Part shown: positions 17,929-28,000 of the stretch, piece by piece
How positions within the stretch are numbered: the stretch's first letter is position 1
Layout: each line of letters begins with the position of its first letter
Source: Acidobacteriota bacterium
GTDB taxonomy: Bacteria; Acidobacteriota; Holophagae; Acanthopleuribacterales; Acanthopleuribacteraceae
Assembly: GCA_020439745.1 (NCBI GenBank)
Contig: JAGQSC010000009.1
Location: 124,001-188,000 of the forward strand
Direction: 5' to 3'
DNA length: 64,000 nt
The notes under the pieces: generated by a model
Databases searched by the model: none
The model's input: only the letters and a program-made list of their open reading frames with translations
What the model was told of the DNA's origin: nothing
Program-made: the position numbers and the translations under genes

Positions 17929-19335
17929 TTAGGTTTCACCTTCTTCATGATTGACCAGCGGTATGCGGATGGTGAACCTAGTGCAGCCTTCTTTACTTTG
18001 GCAGGTGATTTCGCCTCCCATTGAGGTAATAGCCGCTTTGCAAAAACTCAAACCCAATCCGCTGCCCCGTGTGGATCTACTTTGCTCACCACGACGAAAC
18101 CGATCAAATAATTGGGTCGCCAGTTGGGGGTCCATGACAGGACCTTGATTGGAAATCGACCACACAGCATATGTGCCGTTTCCACAGAGACTTAACTCGA
18201 TTTGGCCACCTAAATCACTAAACTTGATCGCGTTATCCATGAGGTTGGCCACCACCCGTTGCCAAACCTTTGGGTCAAAACGTACCTTGAGCCCGCGCTC
18301 CAATTGGCTGGAGACATTTAGGTTTCTGGCCTCCAGTAGCGGTTCAAAGATCTCAGGTGCCCATTCAATGGCTTCGGCAGGATCACCGACGACCCAATTC
18401 CAGTTGGGAATCCCACTCTCTGCGGCTGAGATCTCTAACAGCGTTTCGACCAGTTGCAAGATATGGTCGCACTCACCTATTACCCGACCTGCCCATTCCG
18501 AATTCTGTTCGGATAAGGCTTGTTCCGCAATCGCCCGTAATCGCGTCACCGGCGAACGAACATCGTGGGCAATATCATCCATCGTGTTCTTTTGAAAATC
18601 CACGAGCTCTCGTATGCGGTTCAACATGCCATTCATAGCCACTGCCACACGATCCGTCTCCGCAGTTCCAGTCGGTAGCTGAATCCTGCTTTTCAGATTC
18701 ATGTTCACACTGATGAGGTCCGCAGTCTCGCCCAGCATTTTCACACCCTTCAAGGCACGTCTGCTCAACAGCCATCCAATCCCCGTTCCGACGACAGCTA
18801 CCAAGACGAAAATGAACGCGCCCCAAAGCTGACCCTGCCTGCGCAGCAGGTTGCGTTCGTATTGATCCTCAACGATCAATACCGAAAACCCTTCGTCGCT
18901 GTGGTAACGCAGGGCGATCACACCCGCAGAATGTGCCGGATGAATTTGCTCCTCCCAGGTAAACAAACCATCACCCACTGCGAGCTGTTGTGGCTTAAGG
19001 TCCTGCCACGCCTCGGTCTCAGATTGAGTGACCCAATCCTCGTCAACGCGCACGCCCAACCAGAGCTGGTTCGTACCACGTGTTAACGCGTGCCGGTCCA
19101 AGATATCCTGCACGGCGTCCAAACGACCTTCAGCCACGGGTGTCTTAAGTTCCAGCCCGAGATCCAATGCATGGTTAGTCAGCTCGCGCTTGGACTCCCG
19201 GCTCAAGTAATGACGCAAAGCCACCGACCACCCAAAGATCGCGATCGTGGTCGCCAAAAGAAAACCCACAAGGCTTCCGCTGATCAGTTGGAAAGCCAAA
19301 CCGCGAGTAAGTCTAGCTCTCCTTGCGGACCACAT
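17929..19335 (-). CDS. Two-component sensor histidine kinase (OmpR-partner type)
   Basis: The 468-residue kinase has two membrane helices (about 15-38 and 172-192) around a periplasmic sensor of about 135 residues, a HAMP linker, a HisKA domain with the phospho-accepting His in DDIAHDVRSPVTRLR, and a HATPase domain with N box (NLMDNAIKFS) and G boxes (RGSGLGLSFCKAAI). The periplasmic part has no family I know. The start overlaps the response-regulator gene by 23 bases, so they form one operon and almost certainly a cognate pair. The cytochrome-porin genes lie downstream on the same strand and the spondin/porin/PstS-like group is divergent; either may be the target. Confidence 0.95.
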   Translation of the reverse strand: MWSARRARLTRGLAFQLISGSLVGFLLATTIAIFGWSVALRHYLSRESKRELTNHALDLGLELKTPVAEGRLDAVQDILDRHALTRGTNQLWLGVRVDEDWVTQSETEAWQDLKPQQLAVGDGLFTWEEQIHPAHSAGVIALRYHSDEGFSVLIVEDQYERNLLRRQGQLWGAFIFVLVAVVGTGIGWLLSRRALKGVKMLGETADLISVNMNLKSRIQLPTGTAETDRVAVAMNGMLNRIRELVDFQKNTMDDIAHDVRSPVTRLRAIAEQALSEQNSEWAGRVIGECDHILQLVETLLEISAAESGIPNWNWVVGDPAEAIEWAPEIFEPLLEARNLNVSSQLERGLKVRFDPKVWQRVVANLMDNAIKFSDLGGQIELSLCGNGTYAVWSISNQGPVMDPQLATQLFDRFRRGEQSRSTRGSGLGLSFCKAAITSMGGEITCQSKEGCTRFTIRIPLVNHEEGET

Positions 19336-19990
19336 ATCCTGCTCCGCGAACGGTTTGCAGCAGCTTGGGTTCGAAATCGCGATCTACTTTTTCTCGCAGA
19401 CGCGACATACGCGCTTCCACAATATTCGTGTTCGGATCAAAATTGTAATGCCATACGTGGTCGATAATCATGGTTTTCGAAACCACTCTTCCGGCATTGC
19501 GCATGAGGTATGCCAACAAATCGAATTCACGCGGTTGCAAGTCAATCACTTGGGAGCCGCGCCATACCTGGCGGGCAAGCATGTCCAGTTTCAGGTCTTC
19601 CACTTCAAGCGTGGTTGACTCAGCCGTTCCTTGTGATCGCCGAACCAAAGCAGTAACCCGTGCAAACAGTTCGGTAAACGCGAAAGGCTTAATCAGGTAG
19701 TCGTCAGCACCCGCATCCAATCCGCGGACGCGCTCCTCCACTCTCTGTTTCGCACTCAAAATCAGGATGGGAACCTGTACACGCTGGGCACGTAATCGTT
19801 TGATCAATGAAATGCCGTCAAGTTCAGGCAGCATAACGTCTACGATGGCGACATCAAACACATCCGTCAGGAACATCGTCAAAGCGTCCAGACCATTATC
19901 AGCTTCACTAACGGCGTACCCTGCCTCTCTGAAACCTTTAGCGATGAAGTGGGCAATCTCTTGATCATCTTCGACAACTAAAATCTTCAC
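19313..19990 (-). CDS. OmpR/PhoB-family response regulator
   Basis: The start is GTG 19990, preceded by GGAGG six bases upstream; longer in-frame starts up to 20245 lack such a site. The 225-residue product has a receiver domain with acidic pocket Glu7-Asp8-Asp9, phospho-acceptor Asp51 (VDVMLPELDG), Ser79 and Lys101 (LIKPF), and a C-terminal winged helix of the OmpR/PhoB type (EFDLLAYLMRNAGRVVSK; VRGAGYVVRK). The sequence resembles CusR/QseB-like regulators. It is followed by its kinase in an overlapping frame. About 166 bases separate it from the divergent spondin gene, and control of that gene is likely but not shown. Confidence 0.95.
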   Translation of the reverse strand: MKILVVEDDQEIAHFIAKGFREAGYAVSEADNGLDALTMFLTDVFDVAIVDVMLPELDGISLIKRLRAQRVQVPILILSAKQRVEERVRGLDAGADDYLIKPFAFTELFARVTALVRRSQGTAESTTLEVEDLKLDMLARQVWRGSQVIDLQPREFDLLAYLMRNAGRVVSKTMIIDHVWHYNFDPNTNIVEARMSRLREKVDRDFEPKLLQTVRGAGYVVRKES

Positions 19991-20156
19991 GACAACCTCC
20001 AAGCGCAGGTTACCGCATACGCATTCAACAAACCAAGCTCGAGTGCGTTCATGACGAATCGGTAATGCAGTGGTCAGCATGTGGTTAGATCCAGCAGCTA
20101 TTTTTTGAAGTGTCTCCCCGACCTGATCGGAAATGACCCACAAAAAGGAGTTTGTC

Positions 20157-20813
20157 ATGAAGAAGTTGTTAATCACCGCGGGTTTATGTGCCGCGAACAT
20201 CGTGTTTGCCCAAACCTGGGACGTCACCATCACCAATATCACCAAGTCTCAAATCTTTTCTCCGCCTATTGTCGTGGCCCATGACGGCCAATCCGCGCTG
20301 TTCCAACTTGGTCAGCCCGCATCCACTGGACTTTCAACCATGGCCGAAGACGGTGACCTGAGCGTTTTGATGACCGAACTGAACGGCAATGAAAAAGTAG
20401 GTGATGTAAATGCGGCTGGTGGCATGGTGATGCCCGGGCAGTCCGTAACCGTACAGATCAACACATCGGGCAACTTCAATCGAATCAGCGTTGCGGGCAT
20501 GTTGGTCTCCACCAACGATGCCTTCTTTGCCGTGAACAGCGCCGTGGCGCCAACCATGTTCCTTAAATCAGCGGGTATCAGTCAGCCCATTTCCATCATG
20601 GCGTTGGCTTATGACGCCGGTTCCGAAACCAATACCGAAGATTGTGCAAGTATTCCCGGTCCCCCTTGTGGAAATCCCGGTGTACGCGACACATCCAACG
20701 CAGAGGGGTTCGTGCACATCCATAGCGGCATTCATGGCGTGGGTGATGTGACGGAATCCACCTATACCTGGGACGGACCTGTGGCATTGGTAGAAATAAA
20801 ACGCGCTTTCTAA
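20157..20813 (+). CDS. Secreted spondin-domain protein
   Basis: ATG 20157 follows AAGGAG with six to seven bases spacing. The 218-residue product has a clear signal peptide (MKKLLITAGLCAANIVFA, cut before QTWDV). The mature protein fits one spondin N-terminal (Spond_N) domain: it opens with WDVTITNITKSQIFSPPIVV and contains APTMF and the central FNRISVAGMLVSTNDAFFAV strand region. In bacteria these are secreted proteins of unknown role, often beside two-component systems or porins, as here. A GC-rich hairpin follows the stop codon. It is transcribed away from the response regulator and towards the porin gene. Confidence 0.88.
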   Translation: MKKLLITAGLCAANIVFAQTWDVTITNITKSQIFSPPIVVAHDGQSALFQLGQPASTGLSTMAEDGDLSVLMTELNGNEKVGDVNAAGGMVMPGQSVTVQINTSGNFNRISVAGMLVSTNDAFFAVNSAVAPTMFLKSAGISQPISIMALAYDAGSETNTEDCASIPGPPCGNPGVRDTSNAEGFVHIHSGIHGVGDVTESTYTWDGPVALVEIKRAF

Positions 20814-20825
20814 GCCCTCCGTTAA

Positions 20826-20848
20826 GTGGGGCGGAAACTCCGCCCCAC
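20826..20848 (+). terminator. GC-rich hairpin after the spondin gene
   Basis: A perfect 10-bp stem (GTGGGGCGGA and its complement) closes a three-base loop 12 bases after the stop codon. No T-run follows, so it may be a weak terminator, an mRNA-stabilising hairpin or a dispersed repeat. A similar GGCGGGGC hairpin follows another secreted-protein gene at 53677. Confidence 0.5.
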
Positions 20849-20911
20849 ATCGCATCTAGCCGAAAACGATGTTAGAGTCAGGACGGGAATGATGTTCCCA
20901 CAGGAAGACTT

Positions 20912-21883
20912 ATGCGATTGATTTGTTTGCTGTTGATTGGGACTTGGGGCTTAGGCCAAGACTTGCCGTCACAGCCTGGATTTCAAGTTCATGACAACCT
21001 GACCCTAGGTGGTTGGTTTGACCTTATCATCAGTGATTCCGAGGGCGGACCAAGTGATCAACGGATTCCCCATGCCTTTGTGTACCTTGATGCGGACTTC
21101 ACATCAGGGTTTCGCGCATTTTTGGAATACGCTTCCACGGACATTCAAGGCCAGCCTGAAGAGACGCAATTGCAACGAGCATATTTGGAATTCAAACATT
21201 CGACGCGTGCCAAATGGCGACTGGGGCAATTCAACACGCCATCCGGCCTCTGGAAAGAAAAACACTGGTACACCATGGTGGACAGTAACCGAAAACCCGC
21301 GATTGCTGATTTCAGGACCATTCCCATGGAAGCATTGGGGTTGGAGTTTTCGGGCACAAGGACCACTGCCGCCATCGAGTGGGACTACTCACTCTTTATC
21401 GCACGTTCTCAAGATAAAGAATTGAACAGCGACCTTGGCTACGGAGCGGACCTCAGTTTCAGCATTCGGGATCGTTTTCGCTTTGGCAGTTTCACGTACC
21501 AATTCATGAATTCGGACGAAAGTACCGACCCCCTGCCCGGCGAGCGCAGGGCCCTGTTACTGTACACGGAGTCTTGGCTGATAGATAAGCAGCTCATGTT
21601 CCGCGCCGAATATTTGCACATGGACCGGGACACCCTTGAACCCACTAATGGCGCTTACGCAAAAATCAAATGGCAAATCAACAAAAAGACCTTCCTGAAT
21701 TACCGCTTTGACGAATCTGACGATACCCGGACGGGCCAGCCGCAACTCTGGCAAGGCCAGGCGTTGACCGCTGGGTACTGGTTCAATCCGCGTGTACGCG
21801 CGCGGCTTGAGTTGGGGCAAACCCGTCACAAAGGTTCGAATTGGCGTTCTGAATGGTCTGCATGGGTCGGATTTATCCTCTAA
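20912..21883 (+). CDS. Outer-membrane porin (OprO/P-like barrel)
   Basis: The 323-residue product begins with a signal peptide (MRLICLLLIGTWGLG) and then a strand-rich barrel sequence with typical segments such as FRAFLEYASTDIQG, RAYLEFKHS, WRLGQFNTPSGLW and a last strand ending in WVGFIL. The GQFNTPSGLW segment is reminiscent of porins of the phosphate-selective O/P group. It is followed after 19 bases by a small PstS-like protein, a combination that suggests uptake of an anion such as phosphate or a related oxyanion. The substrate is not visible from the sequence. Confidence 0.8.
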   Translation: MRLICLLLIGTWGLGQDLPSQPGFQVHDNLTLGGWFDLIISDSEGGPSDQRIPHAFVYLDADFTSGFRAFLEYASTDIQGQPEETQLQRAYLEFKHSTRAKWRLGQFNTPSGLWKEKHWYTMVDSNRKPAIADFRTIPMEALGLEFSGTRTTAAIEWDYSLFIARSQDKELNSDLGYGADLSFSIRDRFRFGSFTYQFMNSDESTDPLPGERRALLLYTESWLIDKQLMFRAEYLHMDRDTLEPTNGAYAKIKWQINKKTFLNYRFDESDDTRTGQPQLWQGQALTAGYWFNPRVRARLELGQTRHKGSNWRSEWSAWVGFIL

Positions 21884-21902
21884 ACATTACGAGACCTCAT
21901 AC

Positions 21903-22322
21903 ATGCTGATGTTTGCCTGCCTGTTGTGGCTGGGTCAATCAGACGCAGATCTCATCTTAGTGGCCCACCCAAGAGTTGAGTTCAGATCGATCACTGTGCG
22001 TGAACTTCAATTGATCTACCTAAAGCGCATGGACCGCCTGCAAAAACAACGCGTGGTGCCCTTACAGTATCGCCATGACCATCCAATGCAAAAGCTCTTT
22101 GAACGCTTGGTTATGGATCCACACTTCGATTTAGACAACTACTGGTACGAGCAACAGGTACAAGCGGGCGAGCGTCCGCCCCAAGCGGTCCCTGATGAGG
22201 CACACCTGCTTGTGTACGTATCACGAAACCCTGGCCATATTGGCTTTGTCTCAGCCAAACTGTTAGAGGACGCCAGGGGTCTGGGATTGGTCATTATTCC
22301 GTTCCCCAAACCCCCTGGTTAG
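21903..22322 (+). CDS. Small PstS-like periplasmic binding protein
   Basis: Starting at ATG 21903 gives 139 residues with a signal peptide (MLMFACLLWLGQSDA). The mature part (LILVAHPRVEFRSITVRELQLIYL ... HPMQKLFERLV ... ISY-type helix pattern, YVSRNPGHIGFV) resembles the short, single-lobe phosphate-ABC-transporter substrate-binding-like proteins found beside porins. It is about half the length of true PstS, so transport by an ABC system is not implied; no permease is nearby. It may bind an anion for the adjacent porin or for the sensor kinase. The gene ends five bases before the convergent protease gene. Confidence 0.7.
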   Translation: MLMFACLLWLGQSDADLILVAHPRVEFRSITVRELQLIYLKRMDRLQKQRVVPLQYRHDHPMQKLFERLVMDPHFDLDNYWYEQQVQAGERPPQAVPDEAHLLVYVSRNPGHIGFVSAKLLEDARGLGLVIIPFPKPPG

Positions 22323-22326
22323 TGGG

Positions 22327-24918
22327 TTACGGGCACATCAACGTGTAAGCCAGCAAATCAAGCATGTCCACGAATCCGGAGCCATTAAAGTCATAAATGG
22401 CACTGGTTTCAGCCCAAAGCGCGATGACCTGAGGAAACGTAGCGAAGGTGCAGGGATTCACTGCTGCCTCGCAGTCGTAACCCGAGACATCGTTAATGCC
22501 CCACGAATTGAGAGTCCCCTCATCTCCGTTTGCATTATCACTGACGATAAGTGTCCATTCCCCATCAAGCGGATCGCCAATGAATCCCGACAACGATTCG
22601 GCTGGTGTAAGGGTCAAGGGATAGTTACCAATAATATCTTCGGCCGTTCCCCCTGTTCGGTTATGGAGCCGCACCACAGTTCCCATGGGTGACTCCAAAT
22701 CGACAATCAGATCACCAATAAAGGTGTGGGAGATGTTGATGTCCACATTGAAGTTGGCGGACACCGTAGCGCCCGTACCCACAATCGTCATGGGCGACAT
22801 GATGGTTTGATTATCGAGAATCGCCAATCCTGGCGAGACTGACTGTGAAGCACCTAAGGGCTCACCTGTAGTGATGGAGAAACCAAGATTGGTCGACAAC
22901 CCGCGGTCCGTCACGTTTTGATAGTCTACTGCCAGATTGAAATCGATGGGATCACCACATACGAACCCGGGATCAATCTCAACCACATAACTGGTATTGT
23001 TCATAGCGCTGCTGCCCAGTGCGATATCCGGATAAGTAGACGAGTTGCTGGTGATATTCACGCCGGGCGTCGTCGTTGTCAACAAGCCGGACACGCCCAT
23101 ACACCCAAGAGTCCCGTTATTGTCAATCCGAATGTCCAGTTGGACCGTTTCACCCGGATCGGGGAAACCGTTCACGCCGGGATCCGTTACCATCACGTCA
23201 CCAAACGCCAGAATCACCACGGGCAAGTCAATGATGTTATGGACCAAAAACTTGTCAATGAAAATCTGTTTATGCGGCCCTAGTGGGTACATCATTTCCG
23301 CTGTTTGAATGATGCGGTTGGCCATGTCTCGCATTTTGGGTCCAGCGGCAATGCCAAAATGGGATTCAAGAATGATGGCGTCACATTCCTCCCTGGTACC
23401 ACCTTGATTAAGGATTTCCAAATGCGATTGAAAAAGAGGTGTGGACCATAGTTCATCCGACTGGAATCCGCCAGGTATGGCGGAATGGGCACCGTAAAAC
23501 GTCGTGTGCACGTATTGCGCGGCAAATGCGTTGAGAATGCGGCCATTCCAACACAGATTACCTGTTCCATGCCCATCCCAAGGGAACGCCCATTCGGGAT
23601 GATAGGCTGGGCCATTGGGTGTACTGTGCCTGTACGATGCAGCCCAATAGTCGCCAAATCCCTCGCCCATGGCGCCGGTATCACCGCCACTCCAATTGCT
23701 GGGGTTAATGGAATGGTGAATAGCATGACCGTATTCATGGAGGATCACGAACTGATCTTCGTTGTCATCCACACATCCATGGCCAAACGCCATTCTGTTG
23801 GTACCTGGAATATAGTGAGAATTGTCGCCGCCGTTGAGGCCGTCCGTATCTGTTTGTATGGGACCTTGCTGAATCCCAGATCCACCTATAAAGCCCAACG
23901 ATTGTATGTATCGTTGGTTTTGATCGATATGAAAATAAGTATTGGCGTCGTTGAATGCGTTATCGCCGCGAGTCGCAGTCCACGTTCCAGTCATGGTGGT
24001 GGATGGCGCCGTTGCTGGTGATTCAAAGTCTCTGATCAGAATCCAAGGCCCATCCAAAATGAAGGTTCCGGCATTGTTCGTAATTTCGGGCAAAGTCTTT
24101 GTGAAATAGGCGGTGGTAAAAGCCGAGGCCGGCGATCCGTCCTGAAGATTATCGTCCAAAAGTGTGGTCCGAGGATCCGGATCAAACACCTGCCCAGAAC
24201 CGTCTACCAGTACCGCCGATTTCGAACGGCGATTAAGGGCTTCTCGCTCCATCTCAAGCGATTCGTAGCGATGCTGCGCTGCAACTCGGTCCAAGGCCGG
24301 GCCCTCGGGGCGCCGAAAGGGTTCTTGCGGAACACGAGAAAGATCATATCGTTCAAACTCTAAAATCTTGCCCGAAAGTGCGTCGATGGTATGTTGCCAG
24401 TATCCGTAAGGCTTTTCGACTGCGATGCGCGTCCGATAAACCAATTGGAATGATCCCTCGTCGCCCAAGTAGCCAAGATCTGCCTTGGGCTGCTCAAGCA
24501 GTTCGCCAACAACGTTTAGGTCTTGCCAGGCAAGGTCCAACGCATCATCAGTGGTCAATGTAACTTTGGCGCGATTGAAAGATGCCGTTTCGGTGTAGGC
24601 ATGGTTAGAAACTCTGTAGATTTTCCCCGCTGCATCCACGGAAACCACGATTTGACCCATGAATAACGGTACATCGTCGATGTATTGCTGGAACTCGTAA
24701 TGGGTCCCCAACAAGCTCTGTTGCACATCCTCCAGGATCAACGAGCCAAGATCAATGCCCAGCGATTGCGTGTTTTGGTCGAGATAGTCCCAAGCCAATT
24801 GTGTTCCAGAAAGCCCGCGATCCACGTAGGTAGGGTTTAAGATCTCGTGTGGCCCCACGGGATTACCAGCCCAAATTTGAAACGTGAGCGCACAAACCAT
24901 CCATTTGCAGTAGTTCAA
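22327..24918 (-). CDS. Secreted M36 (fungalysin-type) metalloprotease with P-domain and dockerin-like tail
   Basis: TTG 24918 is chosen because GGGGAGGA lies about five bases upstream and a signal peptide (MVCALTFQIWA) begins just after; the ATG at 25020 would add an unlikely leader. The 863-residue product contains an FTP-like propeptide, then the peptidase with zinc motif HEYGHAIHH (about 393-401) and the downstream GEGFGDYW glutamate. A C-terminal proprotein-convertase P-domain follows (INISHTFIGDLIVDLESP to LNSWGI). The last 30 residues hold a DFNGSGFVDMLDLL calcium-loop motif and end in Cys-Pro, like the tail of the beta-helix protein at 28868. The protein is probably secreted and activated by removal of the propeptide. 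Confidence 0.92.
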   Translation of the reverse strand: MNYCKWMVCALTFQIWAGNPVGPHEILNPTYVDRGLSGTQLAWDYLDQNTQSLGIDLGSLILEDVQQSLLGTHYEFQQYIDDVPLFMGQIVVSVDAAGKIYRVSNHAYTETASFNRAKVTLTTDDALDLAWQDLNVVGELLEQPKADLGYLGDEGSFQLVYRTRIAVEKPYGYWQHTIDALSGKILEFERYDLSRVPQEPFRRPEGPALDRVAAQHRYESLEMEREALNRRSKSAVLVDGSGQVFDPDPRTTLLDDNLQDGSPASAFTTAYFTKTLPEITNNAGTFILDGPWILIRDFESPATAPSTTMTGTWTATRGDNAFNDANTYFHIDQNQRYIQSLGFIGGSGIQQGPIQTDTDGLNGGDNSHYIPGTNRMAFGHGCVDDNEDQFVILHEYGHAIHHSINPSNWSGGDTGAMGEGFGDYWAASYRHSTPNGPAYHPEWAFPWDGHGTGNLCWNGRILNAFAAQYVHTTFYGAHSAIPGGFQSDELWSTPLFQSHLEILNQGGTREECDAIILESHFGIAAGPKMRDMANRIIQTAEMMYPLGPHKQIFIDKFLVHNIIDLPVVILAFGDVMVTDPGVNGFPDPGETVQLDIRIDNNGTLGCMGVSGLLTTTTPGVNITSNSSTYPDIALGSSAMNNTSYVVEIDPGFVCGDPIDFNLAVDYQNVTDRGLSTNLGFSITTGEPLGASQSVSPGLAILDNQTIMSPMTIVGTGATVSANFNVDINISHTFIGDLIVDLESPMGTVVRLHNRTGGTAEDIIGNYPLTLTPAESLSGFIGDPLDGEWTLIVSDNANGDEGTLNSWGINDVSGYDCEAAVNPCTFATFPQVIALWAETSAIYDFNGSGFVDMLDLLAYTLMCP

Positions 24919-25072
24919 ACCATCCTCCCCGTTTTGAAATATGTTGCCGTTTGGATTGTAAACCTCTGGTAAACCCATCGCAACTGATGAAAAAAGCTTG
25001 TTTGACCGAGTCGATCGCACCTAATTGATGGATGAACCGTATAATCTCCAGAAATGGGAGGGTTTGTTACTT

Positions 25073-28000
25073 ATGATTTGGGCAGTTTTACAGTTACTAA
25101 CCGCAGATAATCTGGGCTACTACCGTATGCCATCACTTCATCAAGAAACCATCGTCTTTTCGGCTGAAGGCGATCTTTGGAAAGTATCGAAACACGGTGG
25201 GCAAGCAACCCGACTCACCACACATGCAGAACAAGAGCTATTCCCTGAGATATCTCCAGACGGCAGTAAGATTGCCTTCTCCGCCACCTATCACGGCGCT
25301 CAGGAAGTGTATGTGATGCCCATCCAGGGTGGACTGCCGCAGCGGTTGACTTTTGACGCTGACCAGGCAGTTGTTCGTGGTTGGACTCCCAACGGTAAAG
25401 TCATCTACAGCACGTCGCGCTATTCTCGATTGCCCAGTCAACAACTTCATTTGGTCGATCCAACAACGCTCGAAAGGACGCCTGTTCCCCTGGCCCAAGC
25501 GGACATGGGTGAATACAGCCCAGACGGCAAAACACTCTACTTCAATCGCCTCCCCTTTAACGGCAGTTGGACCAAACGCTATAAAGGCGGGACGATTCAA
25601 CAAATATGGGTTTATCGAGAAGGTGCGGCCGAAGCCCAACCGCTTACGGTGGATTACGAAGGTACCAGCAAAGACCCCATGATTGTCGGCGATCGCGTTT
25701 ATTTCACGTCCGACCGAGATGGAACGATGAACCTGTGGTCCATGAAGTCCGATGGTAGCGACACAACGCAACACACATTTCATGCCGGCCATGATATCCG
25801 TGAGGCCGACGCCTTTGGCCCGGAGATCGTCTACCAATGGGGGGCCGATCTCTACTTGTTCGACAGTGAAAGCAATGTAACCCGGTTGATTCCCATTCAG
25901 TTGGTTTCGGATTTTGAGCAACGACGTACGCAATGGGTCGATGACATTCAACAACAAATCACGTCTCTCAGTTTGGCACCCAAAGGCGACAAGGTCGCGG
26001 TCACAGCACGGGGCCGCACGGCGATCATGCCGGTAGGTGAAGGACGAATCGTTGAAATAGCCAAGCCTGGCATTAGAATGCGCGAAGCCACATTTGTCCC
26101 AGAGTCCGACGAGATTCTGCAGTTAAGCGATGAATCTGGAGAAGCCGAGTTTTGGTTGTTCGATAGTGCTGATCTCAAAGCCCCAAAACAGCTAACCCAT
26201 GATGCCAAGGTCTTAAGAGGTGATATCAACATCGCGCCAAATGGAAAGATTTATTGTTTTTCCGATCAGGATGCACGCTTATGGTACGCACCTCTTGAAG
26301 CAGCCACACCGAAACTGGTGGAGCAGTCTCCCTATTTTGGGATCGGCAGAACAGCATGGTCGCCAGACAGTCAGTGGTTGGCCTATACCACCCAAGCCGA
26401 GAACGGTGCATCCATCATTCGGCTCTTTCATCCCACAACCGGCGAACGATTTGATGCCACAAGTGACCGGGTGGAGAGCTACAGCCCCACTTGGAGCTCC
26501 GAAGGCGATTTCCTCTATTTTCTTTCCGACCGCAATCAGGTATCCGCGGTTTCTAGCCCATGGGGCGCTTATCAACCGGAACCATTTTTTCATGCTCCCA
26601 CTGAGATCTACGCATTGGCCTTGAATCGAAAGGCATCATTCCCTTTTCTCGAAAAACATGAATTGATGCCAGACAAGCAAGACGACAAAAAGGACGAGAA
26701 GAAGGACGACAAGGACCCTCCAAAAACTACCATCGATCGCGAAGGTCTATTCACGCGACTTTATCAGGTTCCTGTGCCAGCAGCCAATTACGGCAGTCTT
26801 CAAGTCACCTCAAAACGGCTTTATTTCATGACACGCCAGGTGGGTGAGCGGAATTCCAATTTAATGACCCTCAAAATCTCCAACGAGTCGCCTGAAGCGA
26901 AAACCTTTGCAAAAGACATCAACGGCTATCAACTTTCATTGGACGGCGAAAAAATTCTGCTGGTCAAAGATCAACAATGGCTGGTTGGGCCCGCAGATGC
27001 CGACGAAATGAGCAAAGACGCCAAGGGCTTACCACTCAACAATTGGAAGCCTACTATTAACCCGCTCGCCGAATGGCGGCAAATGCTTGTGGATGCTTGG
27101 CGATTGGAACGCGACTACTTTTACGATCCCGAGATGCATGGCGTGGATTGGGACAAGGTATTGGCCAATCATCTCCCTCTGGTTGATCGCGTCACCACGA
27201 GACAGGAACTGAATGACCTGATCGCCCAAATGGTCGGTGAACTATCTGCCTTGCACACCTTCGTGGTGGGTGGCGACACCCGCGACGCTCAAGAAAACGT
27301 AAGTTACGGATCACTTGGCGCAGATTGGGAACGTCACGAAAAGGGCTATCGCATTACCTATATCTATCAACACGAGCCGGATTATTTGGACCTTATGTCG
27401 CCCCTGGCGCGACCCGAAGTTCATGTAACCGAGGGTGATGTGGTTACCGCTATCAATGGAACATCCACGCTTTCTGTGAACCACCCTTCATCACTGCTCA
27501 TGGACACCGTCGGGCAACAAGTTCGATTGTCCATCCTGTCGAAAACGGGCGATACCAGAGATGTGATCGTAAAACCCATTAGCGAAAACGACGCGTCCAA
27601 CCTGCGTTACACAGACTGGGAAGTCACGCGCCGTCAGTTAGTGGATCACTGGTCCGATGAAAATTTCGGCTATGTGCATCTTCGAGCCATGGGCGGCCGC
27701 AACTACACGGAATGGGCCCGCAATTACTTCCCAATCTATCAACGTCAGGGCCTCATTCTGGACGTCAGACATAACCGTGGAGGCAATATTGATTCTTGGA
27801 TCCTGTCCCGACTCCTGCGTCCCATTTGGTTCTATTGGAAAGGCAGAGATCGGAACATCTACCCCAACATGCAATATGCTTTTGGAGGTCATATGGTCTT
27901 GTTGATGGATGAGTTCACTGCTTCAGATGGGGAGGCAATCAGTGAAGGGTTCCGACGTTTGGGTTTGGGTCCCCTCATCGGTACTCGAACATGGGGTGGT

